A stretch of 64,000 bases of DNA from DAOSWM01 sp035380045. Lineage in GTDB: Bacteria; Bacteroidota; Bacteroidia; Bacteroidales; Tenuifilaceae. The position numbers and the translations under genes are program-made. Position 1 is the stretch's first letter, and each line of letters begins with the position of its first letter. The stretch is taken from assembly GCA_035380045.1 (NCBI GenBank), contig DAOSWM010000007.1, forward strand, positions 1 to 64,000. The letters run 5' to 3'. The notes beneath the pieces are model-generated. The model saw nothing but the letters and a program-made list of their open reading frames with translations, had not been told where the DNA came from and made no database searches. Below are positions 62,286 through 64,000 of the stretch, piece by piece.

Positions 62286-64000
62286 CTATGTAAGATCAGG
62301 CTTCACGATTGCACCATCTGATTCAACCCTATACAAAAACTTTCTTGATGGCGATTCAATAGAGTCCTTAATATTAAAGTTTCCCCATTTTTTATCAATT
62401 TTTTCAATGGTTTCCTTCGATGAAACAACTAATGCAGGCCAATCTCTTGAAAAGGTATCGATAGAGTAGCATTTCCTTGTCCCATCGAAAACAAAGCAGG
62501 GAAGCCTGACCCCTAACCTGTCAACGAAGTAACAATCCCTTTCCGGATCAATATTTGCGCTTAAATACCATACGAACAGACTCATATCATTTAGCTTCAT
62601 CTCTTTATCAACCACAGCAATAAACTTTGGGATTGGACCCTCAACTGCAGCCACTATTTGTTGAATTATTGTTTTAACCTGTACGCCAATCTTCTTGTCA
62701 ACAGATACCAGTAAAACTGATATTCCTTCTTTTAAAAGTGCTGTGTTAAAATCGAACAACCCCCGATGTTTCTGGCTTAACGTACTAAATAACTTTTCGT
62801 ATCCACCTACCGTGCTATTTACCTTATTGTCTAACTCTTCTGGGAATTTTTTTGTTGCATCTACTAAAACTTTCCCTCCCATATGTGGCCTTGAAGACGC
62901 ATGATCCAAAACATCCATTGGTCCTCTCCAAAGCAACACATCACGATGGGGAACTACTAATTCTGAAATATGCTTTGCTACCTCAAAGGAATTATGAATA
63001 TCAGTATCCCCATCTACAACTATCATTATCTTATTAAACATCATTTGGCCAACACCCCATAGTGCACTTGCAACCTTATACGCCTGTCCCGGAAAAGTTT
63101 TATCAATTTTTACAATAGCTATATTATGTGAAACACCCTGTTGGGGAAGATACAAATCAATGATTTCAGGTAAAAAGGTATATTTTATTGGCGATAAAAA
63201 AATTCTCTCAGTTAACTTTGCTATGTACACATCCTCCATGGGCGGAACACCAACCAGTGTAGCTGGGAATATGGCATCCTTTCTGTAGGTAATACATGTA
63301 ACATGAAACTTCGGGTACCAATCTGCGAGGGAGTAAAAACCTGTGTGATCGCCAAAAGGTCCCTCCCATATTGGATCCTCCATTGGGTCTACATAGCCTT
63401 CTATGATAATATCTGCATCCGAGGGAACATCCAGCTCATTGGTTATGCATCTTACTAGTTTGACCCGCTTTTTTCTTAGAAACCCAGCGAATAAAAACTC
63501 ATCAATATTCTCAGGGAGTGGTGCAGTTGCAGAGTATGTGTATGCGGGATCTCCTCCTAAGGCCACAGCAACCGGCATAAGCTCCCCTCTTTTTTTGTAT
63601 GCAGAAAAATGCCTGGCACCAGTTTTGTGCCTATGCCAATGCATTCCAGTAAGATTACTACCAAATACCTGCATCCTGTACATCCCAACATTTCTAACTT
63701 TAGTATCAGGATCCTGAGTTATAACCATAGGTAGAGTTATAAAACGCCCTCCATCATGGGGCCAACATTGTAAAATTGGAAATATGCTTAAATCAGGCTC
63801 AATTTGAATAACCTGCTGACATTCACCACGTCTCCGAACTGTTTTAGGCAAACACTTCATCACTTGAGCCAACTTGGGAAGGGTACTGAACTTTTCAAAG
63901 AAACCCTTTTTCAGGGATAAAACTACCCCTACGAATCCCTCAATTTGTTGAGCAACCTCATCAGGGTTTCTCACATTTAAAGCCGAAGAGGCCCTTTTTA
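62286..64000 (-). CDS. UbiD family decarboxylase, truncated at the window edge
   Basis: Over 570 residues visible; the frame stays open to base 64000, so the true start is outside the window, and a GTG at 63974 is internal. The sequence LNVRNPDEVAQQI matches the family interior. UbiD enzymes use prenylated FMN to decarboxylate aromatic or unsaturated acids; Bacteroidota forms of this size act in menaquinone or futalosine-related synthesis. The IEGYVDPMEDPIWEGPFGDHTGFY segment carries the E-x-P motif with the conserved Glu and Arg nearby. The C-terminus is intact. Confidence 0.88.
   Translation of the reverse strand, partial: KRASSALNVRNPDEVAQQIEGFVGVVLSLKKGFFEKFSTLPKLAQVMKCLPKTVRRRGECQQVIQIEPDLSIFPILQCWPHDGGRFITLPMVITQDPDTKVRNVGMYRMQVFGSNLTGMHWHRHKTGARHFSAYKKRGELMPVAVALGGDPAYTYSATAPLPENIDEFLFAGFLRKKRVKLVRCITNELDVPSDADIIIEGYVDPMEDPIWEGPFGDHTGFYSLADWYPKFHVTCITYRKDAIFPATLVGVPPMEDVYIAKLTERIFLSPIKYTFLPEIIDLYLPQQGVSHNIAIVKIDKTFPGQAYKVASALWGVGQMMFNKIMIVVDGDTDIHNSFEVAKHISELVVPHRDVLLWRGPMDVLDHASSRPHMGGKVLVDATKKFPEELDNKVNSTVGGYEKLFSTLSQKHRGLFDFNTALLKEGISVLLVSVDKKIGVQVKTIIQQIVAAVEGPIPKFIAVVDKEMKLNDMSLFVWYLSANIDPERDCYFVDRLGVRLPCFVFDGTRKCYSIDTFSRDWPALVVSSKETIEKIDKKWGNFNIKDSIESPSRKFLYRVESDGAIVKPDLT

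Overview
The window looks like chromosomal DNA of a member of the Bacteroidota, most likely an anaerobic Bacteroidia. The evidence is gliding/type IX secretion genes (gldH, gldE, gldD), an S46 dipeptidyl peptidase, TPR-PD40 envelope proteins, a two-component-regulator propeller, a bacterial GGGPS, a CoA-dependent 2-oxoacid:ferredoxin oxidoreductase, and intergenic boxes of the TTTG / TAnnTTTG type (the Bacteroidota primary-sigma promoter). It is AT-leaning and gene-dense. I found no phage, insertion sequence, CRISPR array, rRNA or tRNA. The sequence is an assembly scaffold: two runs of 100 N are each flanked by an identical 55-base repeat, so both gaps are very probably contig overlaps and not real missing sequence.

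Layout. 0-2.4 kb: end of a PDZ protein, an ATC-hydrolase-like protein and a GT1 glycosyltransferase. 2.6-12.1 kb: a caspase-like lipoprotein, two SiaC-type regulatory phosphoproteins, a Wzx-like flippase, a GT4 glycosyltransferase, RNase HII, a DPP7-type peptidase, then siaB followed by two more siaC genes. 12.2-18 kb: a FadL-type porin broken only by an assembly gap, a papain-like peptidase, a LuxE-type acyl-activating enzyme and pgk. 18.2-25.5 kb: holB, ricT, gldH, trmB, an alkyltransferase-like protein, mrp, nfuA-like and speA. 25.9-33.6 kb: two TPR-PD40 genes, then ssb-gldE-gldD-PPTase-GGGPS. 33.7-45 kb: korBA, a gamma carbonic anhydrase, nhaC, yqgE, and an amn-holA-rhomboid-NUDIX-aminotransferase run. 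45-53 kb: a TPR-PD40-OmpA-SPOR protein split by an A11 homopolymer, mutY, HU, a 30-residue basic protein, rng and dsbD. 53-64 kb: DUF4105/Lnb-like protein, aldehyde dehydrogenase, LysE exporter, a hybrid kinase with a degenerate ATPase domain, a 1110-residue propeller-SpoIIE phosphatase and a truncated UbiD decarboxylase.

How the genes fit together. Three themes stand out. First, a SiaB kinase, four SiaC phosphoproteins and a SpoIIE phosphatase could form a partner-switching relay, but there is no diguanylate cyclase next to them, so the output is unknown. Second, the envelope and gliding genes are arranged so that a single inversion of about 18 kb (roughly 29.9-47.7 kb) would both rejoin mutY to ssb-gldE-gldD and line up all three PD40 genes in tandem. 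Third, several intergenic regions carry structured elements: a 15-bp-arm inverted repeat in the kor leader, a palindrome at the speA start site, and a candidate small RNA with its own terminator near 15.6 kb.
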